Made by a program: the position numbers and the translations under genes
The notes under the pieces: model-generated
Database searches by the model: none
What the model was told of the DNA's origin: nothing
What the model saw: the letters and a program-made list of their open reading frames with translations, nothing else
In this document: positions 45,613-56,770 of the stretch, in pieces
Layout of the letters: each line of letters starts with the position of its first letter
How positions within the stretch are numbered: the first letter of the stretch is position 1
Assembly (NCBI GenBank): GCA_014529385.2
Contig: CM043957.1
Location: 85,005,881 to 85,069,880, forward strand
Reading direction: 5' to 3'
DNA from: Adiantum capillus-veneris
Taxonomy: Eukaryota; Streptophyta; Polypodiopsida; Polypodiales; Pteridaceae
Length of the DNA stretch: 64,000 bases

Positions 45613-45630
45613 TGGCACGCTTGGTGGGAC
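45613..45630 (+). promoter_or_regulatory. Candidate primer-binding site of element I
   Basis: TGGCACGCTTGGTGGGAC starts just after the LTR-like end at 45609. The tRNA is not assigned. Confidence 0.5.
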
Positions 45631-45724
45631 CTCATTTGAAGCTAGCTCGTTTAAGCTCTCGCCTGTGTTGGTCTAGACTAGAGTAGTCCAGCTTGGTCTG
45701 TCTAGCTCAATACTAGACCAATTA

Positions 45725-46040
45725 GTCTAGTCACTCATCCTGGCTCGTCTTGGTCTAAGTCTCTCATCATGGTCTAGTAGTTTCTAGGCTGGGTCTAGTC
45801 CTCTCTCGTCTAGTCTAGCCAAGAGGTCTAGTCACTCATCCTGGCTCGTCTTGGTTTAAGTCTCTCATCATGGTCTAGTAGTTTCTAGGCTGGGTCTAGT
45901 CCTCTCTCGTCTAGTCTAGCCAAGAGGTCTAGTCACTCATCCTGGCTCGTCTTGGTCTAAGTCTCTCATCATGGTCTAGTAGTTTCTAGGCTGGGTCTAG
46001 TACTCTCTCGTCTAGTCTAGCCAAGAGGTCTAGTCACTTG
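45725..46040. repeat. 101-bp tandem repeat, about 3.1 copies
   Basis: GTCTAGTCACTCATCCTGGC begins units at 45725, 45826 and 45927, with a partial fourth at 46028. The last two full copies are almost identical. The unit is built from smaller TCTAG words. It lies in the leader between the primer-site-like sequence and gag of element I. Confidence 0.92.
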
Positions 46041-46357
46041 CCCTGGTCCAGGTCTAGCCATGAGGTCTAGTCACTCCCCTTGGTCTAGTGGAGTATGGAC
46101 TAGTGTGCAGTAAGTAAAGGTCTTCTTGCTCACAGCTTGGGAGGGATTTTGGGTACTACATGACACACACAAGGAAATCAAAAGAGCGACAAAGCCCACT
46201 ACTAAGTCCTTTGAAGTACTACCACATGAAGTGTCAACCCTTCTTGCCAAGCAAAAGTCCAGCCCCATTACCCCTACGTTCCCCCTCAACCAGTTCTACA
46301 CCTCCCTAGTCACCCCCATAAATAAACTTCTCATCCACTGTGTTACAACAAGCTTCA

Positions 46358-46930
46358 ATGCAACAAGCTCCTGCACAGACATCCATGGAGGAACTCACAA
46401 GCGTTCTTGCTAAGGTGGTTATTAAGTTTCCGACTTTCAAGGGTCTCTCCATAGGGGATGTGGACGACCATGCCCGTAGGATTGTTTCTCTCTGCAGAGG
46501 TCGTGGCCTCAATTGAGAAGATGGCTACTTAGTACTCTTCCCATCTACCTTGGATGGATTAGCAGGCAAGTGGACCCTTTGACTTCTTTACGTAGGGAAC
46601 TTAAAGCCCTAAAACTACAACGCGCTCTTCAAGAGGAGAAATCAATCTCTCTTAGACAGGAGAAGCCCCCACATCATGAGGCGTTGGATCAAATCAAGAG
46701 GGAGCTACAAGAGCTTGAGTCTCAACAGGAGACTAAGGCTATGGTATCGTGCAGCTCATGACGCTCTCCAAGACACTCTCCATAGGACTGTCCCCTTCGT
46801 GTCTATTGCCACTTATGCAAAAAGTTTGGACATGAAGACAGGGATTACTACTATATCAAGGGATTGCGGAAAATACAACAAAAAGAGCACACTTGTATTC
46901 TCTTCTAGTAGTAACAGTATGTATTAGGCT
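46358..46930 (+). pseudogene. Broken gag of element I
   Basis: The ATG at 46358 leads into MQQAPAQTSMEELTSVLAKV, then FPTFKGLSIGDVDDHARRIV. A stop (TGA at 46513) and then YLVLFPSTLDGLAGKW, the gag helix with its Trp, follow before another TGA. In another frame near 46800-46870, CHLCKKFGHEDRDYYYIKGL is a zinc knuckle whose last Cys is Tyr. The element is truncated after about 46930; no protease or RT follows. Confidence 0.7.
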
Positions 46931-48700
46931 AGTCATGCTCGACAATTACCTTTCACATTCACCACGACCCAACATACTTACCTTCTGAGAACATTTCATG
47001 CTAACCATTGTAATGCCTTCTCGACAATCCATCTTCAAAAGATCATCAATAGTAGTAAAGGACAGTTTCTCCAGTCAATTAGTATCTCTATGTAGGATGC
47101 TCATGTTCAAATCTTTATATAAATTACATTCAGTTCATTTACAAAAAAGATGAGTTATATAAACTGTTCGGAACCTTGTTGTCTATAGCCATTCAGCCCA
47201 TGAATTCCAAAAGAAAACCAAATTTATGAGTGAAATTCCGATCATTATTCTCACCAGTAGCATGATGTAACATGTTCCCAGCCTGTTTTCATACTTGATG
47301 CATATATTAGTGAAAATGTACCAATAGATAATGCAAAACTACACATGCCTGGCATGGTTTACTAGGAAAACCAGTATTTATTTTTAGTACAATCAGCAAC
47401 ACAACTCTTATCGCCAGTAACATGCTTGCAACACGTTCCACGTTTCTGTTTCAAAACTGATGCATATTATAGAAGAAATTCCCCAATTTATGCAGTCTTA
47501 CATATGTCAGTCCATGAGTATAGAGAACCATCCAACGAGGAGGTAAAATTTCATCTTAACTGTTGTTCAGCGTCACAATTTATAGCTATTATTAACACAA
47601 AGTACCATAGTATTTATCGACCCAGATTTTTTGAGTACAAGCAGTATACCATATTTTTTGCCAGTATTTACACCATCCCGATGCTACATGTTTCCTAGTT
47701 CGTGTGCAACCCAATGCACACAACAGAGGAAAAAAGCCCCAATATATCATGCTAACATACAAATGCCTACAACCAAAATTAGCAAGACTCCATTCCCAAA
47801 TATGGGCTTCATCACCAATGTACATATTTTCCATAGTAAAATGATAGAAGCGAGGCTATGAGACAGTGCATTTTTAGTATGGGATAGTATCCATTTATTA
47901 TTTTTGATGTTCATGCGAGTACATCAGCCCAACCACACCAGTATAGCAACAATTCTTTTCAATGTTTTTCCAAGGTCAATAAGGCATAAGAGAACGCTAT
48001 CAAATGCAACATAGTAGGTGTTTAACTATTAAGAATCATAAACAAACTAAAAAACACCAAGCCGAACTCGACAATGGCATTGCTTTTTTCTACGATGCAC
48101 AGTGAACCGATACCCTCTCTCAATAGAAAGTGCTCTCTCTCACAATACCCCAAGGCACTAAGCAAGTGTGCACAACTACACACTTCTCATTGATGCATTC
48201 TGGGTCCCACACGCCATGTTGCACCATTCATTCCAGAAAAAATCATCCGCAAAAAAAGACGTTTGTACATGCAGGTTTGGTGAATGCGCATGCTAGAAAT
48301 GGTATTGCAATGAAGATGGCCACGTTTTTATTGAAGGTAGCCTTTTTCCCATAAGAAGGGTATCACACCCAAGCCGACCACTGAAAGAGGAAAAAAAGGT
48401 TGTGCCCAACAGAGACTCATTTTTTGAAAAATCTTTCCACAAGTATTCTTCATATTGTATTGATTTAGTCGGCTCTTAGTATTCCCCAAGTTTTTTTCTA
48501 TTCGGGGATTCTGAACCTAAGTTTAGTTAGTTTAGAGACCCCACCTGTTGAGGGAGGCAATAGGCAGAATGTTCAATCAGAAACCACCCCTAGGTGAGGA
48601 GAATTTAGAGGTGTAGTAAAAATTATATATTATATATTATATATATATATGCCCGCCCAAACTCAGGCTTCATCCTCTATGAGACAGTAGATTCAAAGAG
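46931..48700. other. No gene; degenerate dispersed repeats
   Basis: No coding region is recognised. A degenerate block around CCAGTA(G/A)CATG, AACA(C/T)GTTCC and (A/C)TGATGCATAT recurs at about 47265 and 47413, with a weaker copy near 47656. An AT dinucleotide-like run is at 48625-48650. Confidence 0.45.
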
Positions 48701-48707
48701 AATGAGC

Positions 48708-50540
48708 CTACCGGCTCATTAGTGTGATGACAATATCAATGTCTGCCATTATTCCAAGCCAAAGTCTATTTTTCAAAAACTTACAAATGGTGTAAATGAG
48801 ATCTTTCCTATTAAACCCATTGGACCTAAACTTGAAAATAAGTTTTAATATGTCTTGAAAAGCTATAAAGGTACTGCTTGAAGAATACATTATGTGATAT
48901 ACCATGCTCAAACATGTTTTAATAGAGTTAAGATAAGGTCGATTAATTTTCCTTTTTACAAATTCTATAGACGTAAGCATCAGTTTGTCTCTCTTCCAAG
49001 AATATTGAGTAGTGAATTTGCCCATATACGGCGGTCAGTGTTATCTTTAAATTAAGAAATGACATTTTTGGGACCTTTTTATATTCCGCAATGGAAATAT
49101 CTTCCAAGAGAGTTGAGTCAATCTTAAGTATCTTTGGGTAGATATCTTTGACACAGGTCTCAAATTCTGGATTATTTATGCTAAAGATGTCATCCATGTA
49201 TCAAAATGTACTGTCAAATTTTTGGAGGAGTTATGAGGTTACAGGTTGTTCCATCATTTTGGAAATCCATTTAAATTCAAAATAGGTGAGGTACAAATTA
49301 CACATGATAAGAGAACAAGAAAAACCCATGGGGATTCCATGTACCTGTCGGTAATAGGAGTTACCCAACCTGACATACCTATTGAAGAGTAGCCATTCAA
49401 TGAGGTCAACCAAATCTACCAATCCATGTAGTGGGTTGGTATTCTCTTAGTTGATTGTTCTATCCAATGAGGTAATCTAACCATAGAGATCCAAGAAAGG
49501 CTTTCCTTTCTTCTATCATCAAAAACCATTTTTATAATTTTGTTTAGTATATCAATAAGTCCAACCGGACCGGTAAGGGGAATGTTTTCATAGCATTGTG
49601 TGATGTTAGCAGTAAATTAAGAGATACGTAATCTTGTTAGGTAGATTGAGAAAGACCACTGTTGAATTTTTGGCAAGCCAAAATGTAGAAACCTCTTTAC
49701 CAAGGAAATTTGTATATGTTTGTTACTTAATTGCACAAATCCTTTCAAAGTCTTGAACAATTAAATTAAGACATCCTGTAATGGTATCTGTGACCGACAT
49801 AAATATGCAGTTTGAAGCATCATATATCCACCTAAATTTGTGTTTATGGCTTTTGTATGTGGGGAAGAGAATGGGTATTTTATCTATATTTGCTAAATAG
49901 CCAAATGTACTAAGGCATTCCTTAATAAAGTTAATGGTTTCAGGGATAACATACTATTAGGTTCAAATTCATTACCATCAAGCCTACGTTCAGCTGCAAT
50001 TTTAGCCAGACGTTTACAAATCAGTGTGGATATGTTGGGTGCTTTGTCTAACCCCACTACAAACAAGTGGTCTTTAATCGCATTACCTCGTGCCAGTATC
50101 TCTGGACTGATCCAGGTGGTATCCTCACTAAGCCAGGAGGTTGGTGAAAGAGAAAGTTCATATTTAAATATTCCCAGTAATGTATCAACGAGCTGAGATC
50201 GAACGTTACTATCGAGGTTAAGTAAATTGGCTATGTTAGCCAAACAGTGTAATAGTGAAGCAAAGGCCAAATGAGGGTTCATTGGATGAACTGGAATATG
50301 ATTCAATCCCTTACCAAGTAGTCCTCGAGTAGAGTTATCTATTATAATTCCAAGATTAGTAGTACAAACATGTAACCCATATTCACCAAAATCTTTACAA
50401 TATTGAGAATACTTATGGCATTCACATTCACTTCCAAAATGTTTTGATAGAAACTCTGTTGAGTAAAAAAAATATTTTAAACAATTCTCATATTTCCAGC
50501 CAATCCTAACATCTTCAAGCCGAGAGTGACTGCCAATCAC
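48708..50540 (-). pseudogene. Decayed reverse transcriptase, Penelope-like or related
   Basis: Minus-strand pieces in order. 50540-49893 has CECHKYSQYCKDFGEYGLHV, a L-G-K-G-L-N motif and VVGLDKAPNISTLICKRLAK, the pre-RT lysine motif of the D-K-x-x-N type. About 49830-49500 holds a K-S-H-K-H-K-F-R-W-I segment and a CYENIP motif where the first catalytic Asp is now Asn. 49422-49231 has YYRQVHGIPMGFSCSLIMCN. Near 49200 YMDD follows a TGA that replaces the usual Arg. 49197-48943 has DDIFSINNPEFETCV and SFLNLKITL. 49025-48708 ends with an F-R-S-N-G-F-like motif. This G-I-P-M-G plus R-Y-x-D-D architecture is of Penelope-like and related non-LTR RTs. No GIY-YIG nuclease is visible. Confidence 0.65.
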
Positions 50541-52090
50541 TCTATCAAAGCATTCTGAAACAATATGGAAGGGTGAAAAGTACTAAAAAATTCTACTTGT
50601 AAATAGACAATGAACAAACAGTTTTGCCTCTGAAGGCTCTTTTTGGACACAAATTTTTCCTGCGAGAGTCCTGGTAACCTGTCATAGAAAAAATTAAGAA
50701 TCAGGGAGTTGTCGTACAGGATAACCCTTACCTCTCCCTCTGATAAAGCTTTTAGCTTTTCCTCTTCCCAAGTTTGAATCCATAGAAGACGAAGGTGTGA
50801 GGAAGGAAGTAATAGAGTGAGAAGGGGTGGATATGGCAAGAGGGCATTTGAGGGATGGTGTACCCTCCTCATCTAAGCTCGGTTTGAGGAGGCTAACAAT
50901 ATGCTTCGCCCCTTTGAAGTTACCAAATGAGGCGATAGTGCTTCCAGGGGTATCTACCTTAAGATCCTTCAATACCTCATATATGAGTGAACGAAATTGC
51001 ATGAAGGCAATCTGAGCTTTAATAGCTTCTTTAGCTTGTCCACCAAGCCAAGAATAGATGAGAGGAAGATGGTAGACAGGGGGGTAGTTAGGAAAGAGAA
51101 GGGCAAGATGGTTAAGCAAACACCAGATTGCATGGTCAAACGAGAGAATGTTTGACTTGCAAGGAGCTTTAGGATCTTGAAATTAGCACCCGCATTTGAT
51201 GTACGGTTTGTAAACATTCTAGACAAATTCAATGTAAAATTCACTATTACTTTTAGAGAAACTCATTGTCCTTTTGTTCTGACGTAAATGCCCACAATTG
51301 AAATACATTTTTTGTCATCTAGAAAGTTCATGTTGAAAGGTGCCTTTATGAGTTCGCCTTTATCCAGGTATTGTACACCCTTGAGGATCTAAAGCCGACA
51401 ATCTTCCAGAGTTGAAGCAGCCAAATTTGTAAGGTAGACCCAAGACTCCTTGGAAATCGGAGCCAAGATAGCTTTATTCTGTAATGTCCAAAGTTGGAAT
51501 TTTGCCCTTCCGCCTACAACTTCAATCTGCCAATTAGGTAGTAGAGGAAAAACTTTAGAAACCTTTGGAACAAGTTCTACAAGTGATGAGTCACTTATAG
51601 AGCATAAACCACTGTGAAAACCATTAATAGCTTCCAGAATGGCAGCATCATTGCAAAAAATCCCACCCATGGGAGGAACAATGGGAATAGATTGAGAGGA
51701 AGCAAAGACTAGGTTCAACCCACAGAGCTTCTTTTGTAAGTTGGCTAATTCATATCCTTCTGAAGAGAAACTTACCAAGTCAGACTAAGACCATTGATAA
51801 GGTCTGACAAGAATTTCATGCCTTCCTTACCATCTTTTGCTAAAAGAACATGAATGGTGACCCAATCATTGAAGGTCAAAATATGCATGACTGATTCTTG
51901 ATGCTCAGTTTGTTGTGTTGCGGGTCGGATAAGAGAGATAACAGCCTCATTTTTTATGCAACTAAGTACAAGAAGAGAGGCAGGCGATAGTGGTGCCGTA
52001 TCAAATTTGAGCTCATTATCCAAGGTTAGAGAGCTGAAAGTAAAAAAGAAAAACAGGTGAGAGTGAAAACTAGTAGTAATATCCATCCTT
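50537..52090 (-). pseudogene. Possible N-terminal region of the Penelope-like element
   Basis: Three minus-strand frames (52086-51772, 51778-51389, 51119-50537) lead toward the RT in the same orientation, with phase changes between them. They contain PIVPPMGGIFCNDAAILEAI and GRGKAKSFIRGRGKGYPVRQ, a basic RG-rich segment. No domain is recognised. They are likely upstream coding sequence of the same element, or an unrelated relic. Confidence 0.35.
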
Positions 52091-52540
52091 CAACCAGCAA
52101 GATTTCCATCATAACTCTTGTGTGGAATTACCCCATAGCCAGATTGGCAGTGCATAAGATCAGAACCAACTAATCTTAGCAAGACCAATCAAAACTATAC
52201 AAATACTAGCACTATGGTCTTGGAGAATGAGATTTCTCTCTCCCTCCCAAGTGATTATTATATATATATATATATTTGGGTTTACTTTATTACAGATAGC
52301 ACAAGCGAATTTTAAGAAAAAGTACAAGGACCAAAAAAGAACCAGTTTAAAGCCAATAGACATATCATTATTCAAGTATCAGAACAATAATACATCCCAA
52401 GTGAGGAGGAGTTAGTCACATGCAGTTCCTCCCAATAGATAGAAAAGTTAGGAGAGATCCAAAAGTACAAGTCATCAACAACATATCCCCAATCACTGAA
52501 AAGACAAGATAGACCTTTACATACTTGCATCCACAGTAAA
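52091..52540. other. No gene; short AT microsatellite
   Basis: A (TA)n run is at about 52257-52275. No coding sense is seen on either strand. Confidence 0.45.
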
Positions 52541-52550
52541 GACAAACAAC

Positions 52551-52800
52551 CGCTTGGTTAGTGCCTGAATAGCATTGCAGGTAAATGGGCCTACCAGTTG
52601 TTATCCATGTACATCCCTCAATAAAAGAAGACATAACTATTGAAACTAAACCACATAATACCAGCTGATAAACAACCGCTCGGTTAGTGTCTGAACAACA
52701 TTGCAGGTAAATGGGCCTACCAGTTGTTATCCATGTACATCCCTCAATAAAAGAAGACATAACTGTTGAAAGTAAACCACATAATATCAGTTGATAGACA
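52551..52800. repeat. Tandem duplication, 126-bp unit
   Basis: CGCTTGGTTAGTGCCTGAAT at 52551 recurs as CGCTCGGTTAGTGTCTGAAC at 52677. The following 100 bp are almost identical, including TACATCCCTCAATAAAAGAA. There are two copies and a few substitutions. Confidence 0.93.
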
Positions 52801-52979
52801 CCAACCTACCATTTCCAAGATGTTTGCATAGAAAGTTGCATTTTGCAGATAAATTTGCATGAACGGTGAACCAATGGGCTGAATTTGATACACTGGCTTG
52901 GCTTAGCTTTGTTTATGGTAAAAAAATAAATGCCAGGTCAGTTTATTAAACTTACATGGCTTGCAAAGGCAAAGGCTGA

Positions 52980-53300
52980 AAGCGAGAAAATTTGACGAGG
53001 TGACTATCGAGTAGCTGGCAAAGGACGAGAACGAAGGTGAGGCCAGCAGCTGGGTAAGGGACAAGGACAAGGGTGATGCCAAAAGGGAGGTGAGGCAAGC
53101 ACGATGAGGTTGAGGGCAAGAGCACAGGCGAGGTCAAGGGCAAGGCCAGCAGCGGCAAGGTTGAGGACGTGGGCGGAGGTCGAGGGCGAGGCCAAGAGGG
53201 GTGAGGTTGAGGCCAAGGTTGAGGACAAGAGCGAGAATGAAACCAGACAGTGGTGGGGGCCAGGGCAAGGGTGAGGCCAAAGGCAAGCATGACTAGTCAA
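52980..53300. repeat. GA/GC-rich irregular minisatellite
   Basis: Variants of GAGG(T/C)CGAGGGCAAGGCCA repeat irregularly over about 300 bp. The overlapping Pro/Leu/Ser-rich minus-strand frames follow from this composition and are not credible genes. Confidence 0.7.
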
Positions 53301-53551
53301 GGCAGAACGCAAAGCTTCTAGGCGATCACTGTCATACCAGCAAGCTAGAAGGTGGGAAGGAGACTCATAGTGTAAAATGTGAGTACTCATACCCAAGAAG
53401 ACCCAAAAGCATTAAGCAACAAGCAAAGGGACTAACAATAGCAACAACGTGGAAAGATTAATAGAACCACCCAATAGGGGGAATGTAGAGAATCAGGTAA
53501 TAGAAAGATATAGGTAACATGAGTATTGAATACTGTGGTATATGAAAATGC
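53301..53551. other. Flank of element J beyond insertion B
   Basis: No domain is recognised. The right part (53551 leftward to about 53483) continues the hydrophobic minus-strand frame of J. Confidence 0.35.
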
Positions 53552-54859
53552 TGATGGGGGCTTTTCACAAGCCAAGCTCCCATACCCCTCTTCTCTCGTC
53601 CCCACCCCATGAAAACCCCCTCTTAGGGAGGGAGTGATAAAAGACATTGGAAAAAGTAAGAAAAAAATAAAGTATGATTATGTAAATATATGAGAAAGGT
53701 AAAATAGGCCACCTCATGCCTGCGGGGCAGCCCATCCCCACCTTGCCTCCTTTTTCTTCACTGTTGCCCCGCCGGGTGTCCCTTTTCCTCTCCTCCACTC
53801 AAAAGGTCAACCCCCTCTCTCTACCCCTTGTCCTTTCTCCTTTCTCTCTCCCCTCAAGCTACCCCACCTCTCACCAATAATGCATTATAACTCACCAATA
53901 ATACACCCTAACTCATATGCAACTTACCTTATCTTCCAAAATAGTATACCCCACCCCATCTTTCTCTCTCCTATCATATCCCATGACCCAAATACCCCCC
54001 CCTCTCTCTAAAGGGCGCCATGTCTCTTGTCTTGTAGCTAAATAACCTCCCCCACACTCACACACACTCAGTTTCACTGAAAAAAGGTGCCCACAGACCC
54101 ATCCCCACCCGGTGGTTACCTGATTTTTCTTGTGTTCACACACATCTGCACACAGATTCACCTCTGAACACACTCCCCTCTCTCCCCTCTTGTAATTACT
54201 TTGTTCTCCATGTCACCTCTCAATTTTTTTCATCAACCCATCTCTCTCTCTTAGTCTCTCTCTCATGAGACTGCTGTTCTGGCACATATACACACAGCCA
54301 GACAACTGGGGCCCACATTCACATGGCCTATGTAGATAATGATTTCTTCATTTCTAAATTCTAAAATTTCTCCCCCCTCCTCCCCTATATAAAGAGGGGT
54401 CACCATCACACTAAGGACACACACACCATCACCAAAGAGCACACTATGCACTGTGTGTGCCTAGTGCACACACACACACCCACACCATCACCATCAGCGC
54501 AATCACCATGCTTGTCTTGAGCATGACCTCTACACCCTTGGCTATGGAAGATGAAGGGCAACTAAATGAAGGATGATGGCCATAACCCTAGTGTGAGTCT
54601 TCGCCATCAGCTCCCACCTATCATCCATGTGCTCTACCACTCTCTCCCTTCTCTTTCCCCTACCCTATGCCCCCCCATTTCATCGCCTTATTCTCTAAAT
54701 AAAGCTTGAGGTTTTGTGAGTATGTTTTCTTGCAATGTTTTGCCCATGTGAGGTGTGCGGAATCGCCACCTAGTCTTGTGTTTGGAGTGAGCTTGTGTAT
54801 GTGTGAAGGGTGTGCGGATTCGCCATCCTTCTGTGGTGCCTAAGTACTAAGCCGCTATA

Positions 54860-54898
<39 letters not shown>

Positions 54899-55119
54899 TT
54901 TCACTCACTTGATCTCATTCCCCTTCCTCTTCATCATTACTCCCAAGCATCCATCTCTCTTGGATGAAAACTTTGTTAGGGTGGTGTGTTGTTTGCGTCC
55001 TAGCCGCTGAAGCTAGGTGGTGCCCCCTGTTTGCTTCACCATGACAGGCTCGAGGCGCGCCATTCGGTCCCCGGTGTTTTAGAGGCCGTCGGGGTTCGGG
55101 GTTCGCTTTGCTCCCGTCA
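53552..55119 (+). repeat. 5' LTR of element B
   Basis: 1568 bp, TGATGGGGGCTTTTCACAAG to GCTCCCGTCA. It has TATATAAAGAGGGGTCACC near 54386 and AATAAA near 54698. Relative to the LTRs of A it carries a duplicated CTCACCAATAATGCA-like block near 53872-53905. Confidence 0.95.
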
Positions 55120-55121
55120 TT

Positions 55122-55139
55122 TGGTGCCCCCACTGAGGA
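55122..55139 (+). promoter_or_regulatory. Primer-binding site of element B
   Basis: TGGTGCCCCCACTGAGGA, identical to that of element A, two bases after the LTR. Confidence 0.8.
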
Positions 55140-55192
55140 TCTTTTCATGAAACCCTTCAGTTTACAAGAGTGAAACCCCTAAACTATTGTGA

Positions 55193-55894
55193 ATGGATGA
55201 ATGGCTAGCAGGATTTGCTAATTGGACGACAAAAGAAGAAGAGCTCCAAGCACAACTAGATGAACTCGGCATCTCCATCGAAGCTCGAGTGCCAGGCATA
55301 ACGGTAATCGATTTGCAGTGGGAGAGTCAACCAACACGCCAAACCCAGTGGATATACATAGGCCAAGTGCCAAGAAGAAGAAGAAGAAGGTCGAAACCAT
55401 GTCCGCAACCTACAACCAACCCACAACAACAAAATGGAAGGAGCTCTACACAATAGAGAATCAACACTATTCTACTTTGAGAATCGGGTAACTCAAGTCA
55501 CCGAGGTAATCATCACAGTCATTTTTCAAGTCGCACCTGATGCTGCAGCACAGATAACGGAATCATTGGCTCACACTCTCACTAGAGAAACTAGGGATCT
55601 ACTGAGTTTTTTTCAGGAAAGAACACCACCCTCTTCCACAAGCTTGGACAGTGACTAAGCACCTCTAAGCTTCACATGAATCAGTACAACCTACCTCAAG
55701 ACAGATCACACATACCAACACCTGTACGCTCAATCAAGGTAATACTGGATTTGAAGGTTCACTACCAGCACGTCATTGACACCATGCTGGGTGGGGAGCG
55801 ATTTTTTGAGGTTCTGGCATCAGATCAACCATTTGTCTTACCTTTGGTACAAGGCAATGTACCGTTTGAAGTTTTAATCTATGTCCTAGTATAA
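55193..55894 (+). CDS. Pre-gag ORFs of element B
   Basis: Three short frames upstream of gag. The first, 55193-55456 (87 codons), begins MDEWLAGFANWTTKEEELQA and has a basic RRRRRRSK stretch. The second, 55434-55658 (74 codons), overlaps it in another phase and contains AAQITESLAHTLTRETRDLL. The third, 55676-55894 (72 codons), has VHYQHVIDTMLGGERFFEVL. All are recognisable in element A at the same place, so they belong to the family. They could be one protein split by old frameshifts. No function is recognised and no translation signal can be shown. Confidence 0.5.
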
Positions 55895-55977
55895 GAGGGT
55901 ATACACGCCTCCTTGTAAAGAAGAAAAAAACTTTTTCAAGTTAAGCAGTGTGTCTTTCTAGCTCTCTCTCAGTAATC

Positions 55978-56770
55978 ATGGCAAGTTTAGCATTTCCAAC
56001 ATTTAAAGGAAAGAAGGGGGAGGATTTGGTAACAGACTTCGTAGATGACTTTGAAGTAGCATGTGTAGTGAGCAACAAAGATATGGATGAATCCCGGGTT
56101 AGACTCGTTAAGCATCTCATGAAGCTAGAAGCTAGATCATGGTACAATGCACTTCCACAAGCAACCAAGGACAACTGGGAGCCCTTAAAAACCGCTTTTA
56201 AGAGGTGCTTTGGGGGAGGTACCACTTCAGAAAAGTTGTGGGACAAGTTGAGAGACTTGAAGCAGGAGGGTCTTTTAGAATATGCCACCTATGAGTCCAA
56301 ATTTGTGGATTTGTGGGAACGGTGGGTTGAGTCACTGGCTAGGGGGGAAGCTGCACCCGATTCCTAAAAAAAGATCGGTTCACGCATGGCTTATGGCCGC
56401 TTCTCAAGGAGAAGGTGAAAGGTAGATTCCCGGCTACGTACGAGTTAGCTGTTGAGATTGCTCGTCTTAAAGACAAGAAGCTGCGAATGAAAGCCAAAGA
56501 AACCGAGTCAACAGAATCAGGAACATCGCGTCGACCAGAAACTGCAACAACCACCATTCCACCACCACCACCGGCTCTTGGGGTAAGAGATGACCAACAA
56601 GATATGTTGGCCCATATTACTGACCAACTGCAGAATTTGTCTGTCCACTTAATACAACAAGGGAGGAGTCAAGAAAGAGATCAAGACCCTGGAAGAGCAC
56701 GATGACAAAACAGGGAGTATCATTGCTACAACTGCGGAGAAGACGGTCACGATATGTACTACTGTCCCAA
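55978..56770 (+). pseudogene. gag of element B
   Basis: The ATG at 55978 starts MASLAFPTFKGKKGEDLVTD. The core is open to 56367. A 1-bp deletion relative to A in a C/T run at about 56360 ends the frame early. The downstream part (56415-56705) is in phase with the original frame, has a Pro-rich linker and ends at TGA 56703-56705, which A shares. The knuckle CYNCGEDGHDMYYC (56724-56765) follows in the same phase after that stop. Confidence 0.87.

Noticed and set aside
52952-53396. Pro/Leu/Ser-rich minus-strand ORFs
   Set aside because: Produced by an irregular GA/GC-rich minisatellite; overlapping frames have the same low complexity.
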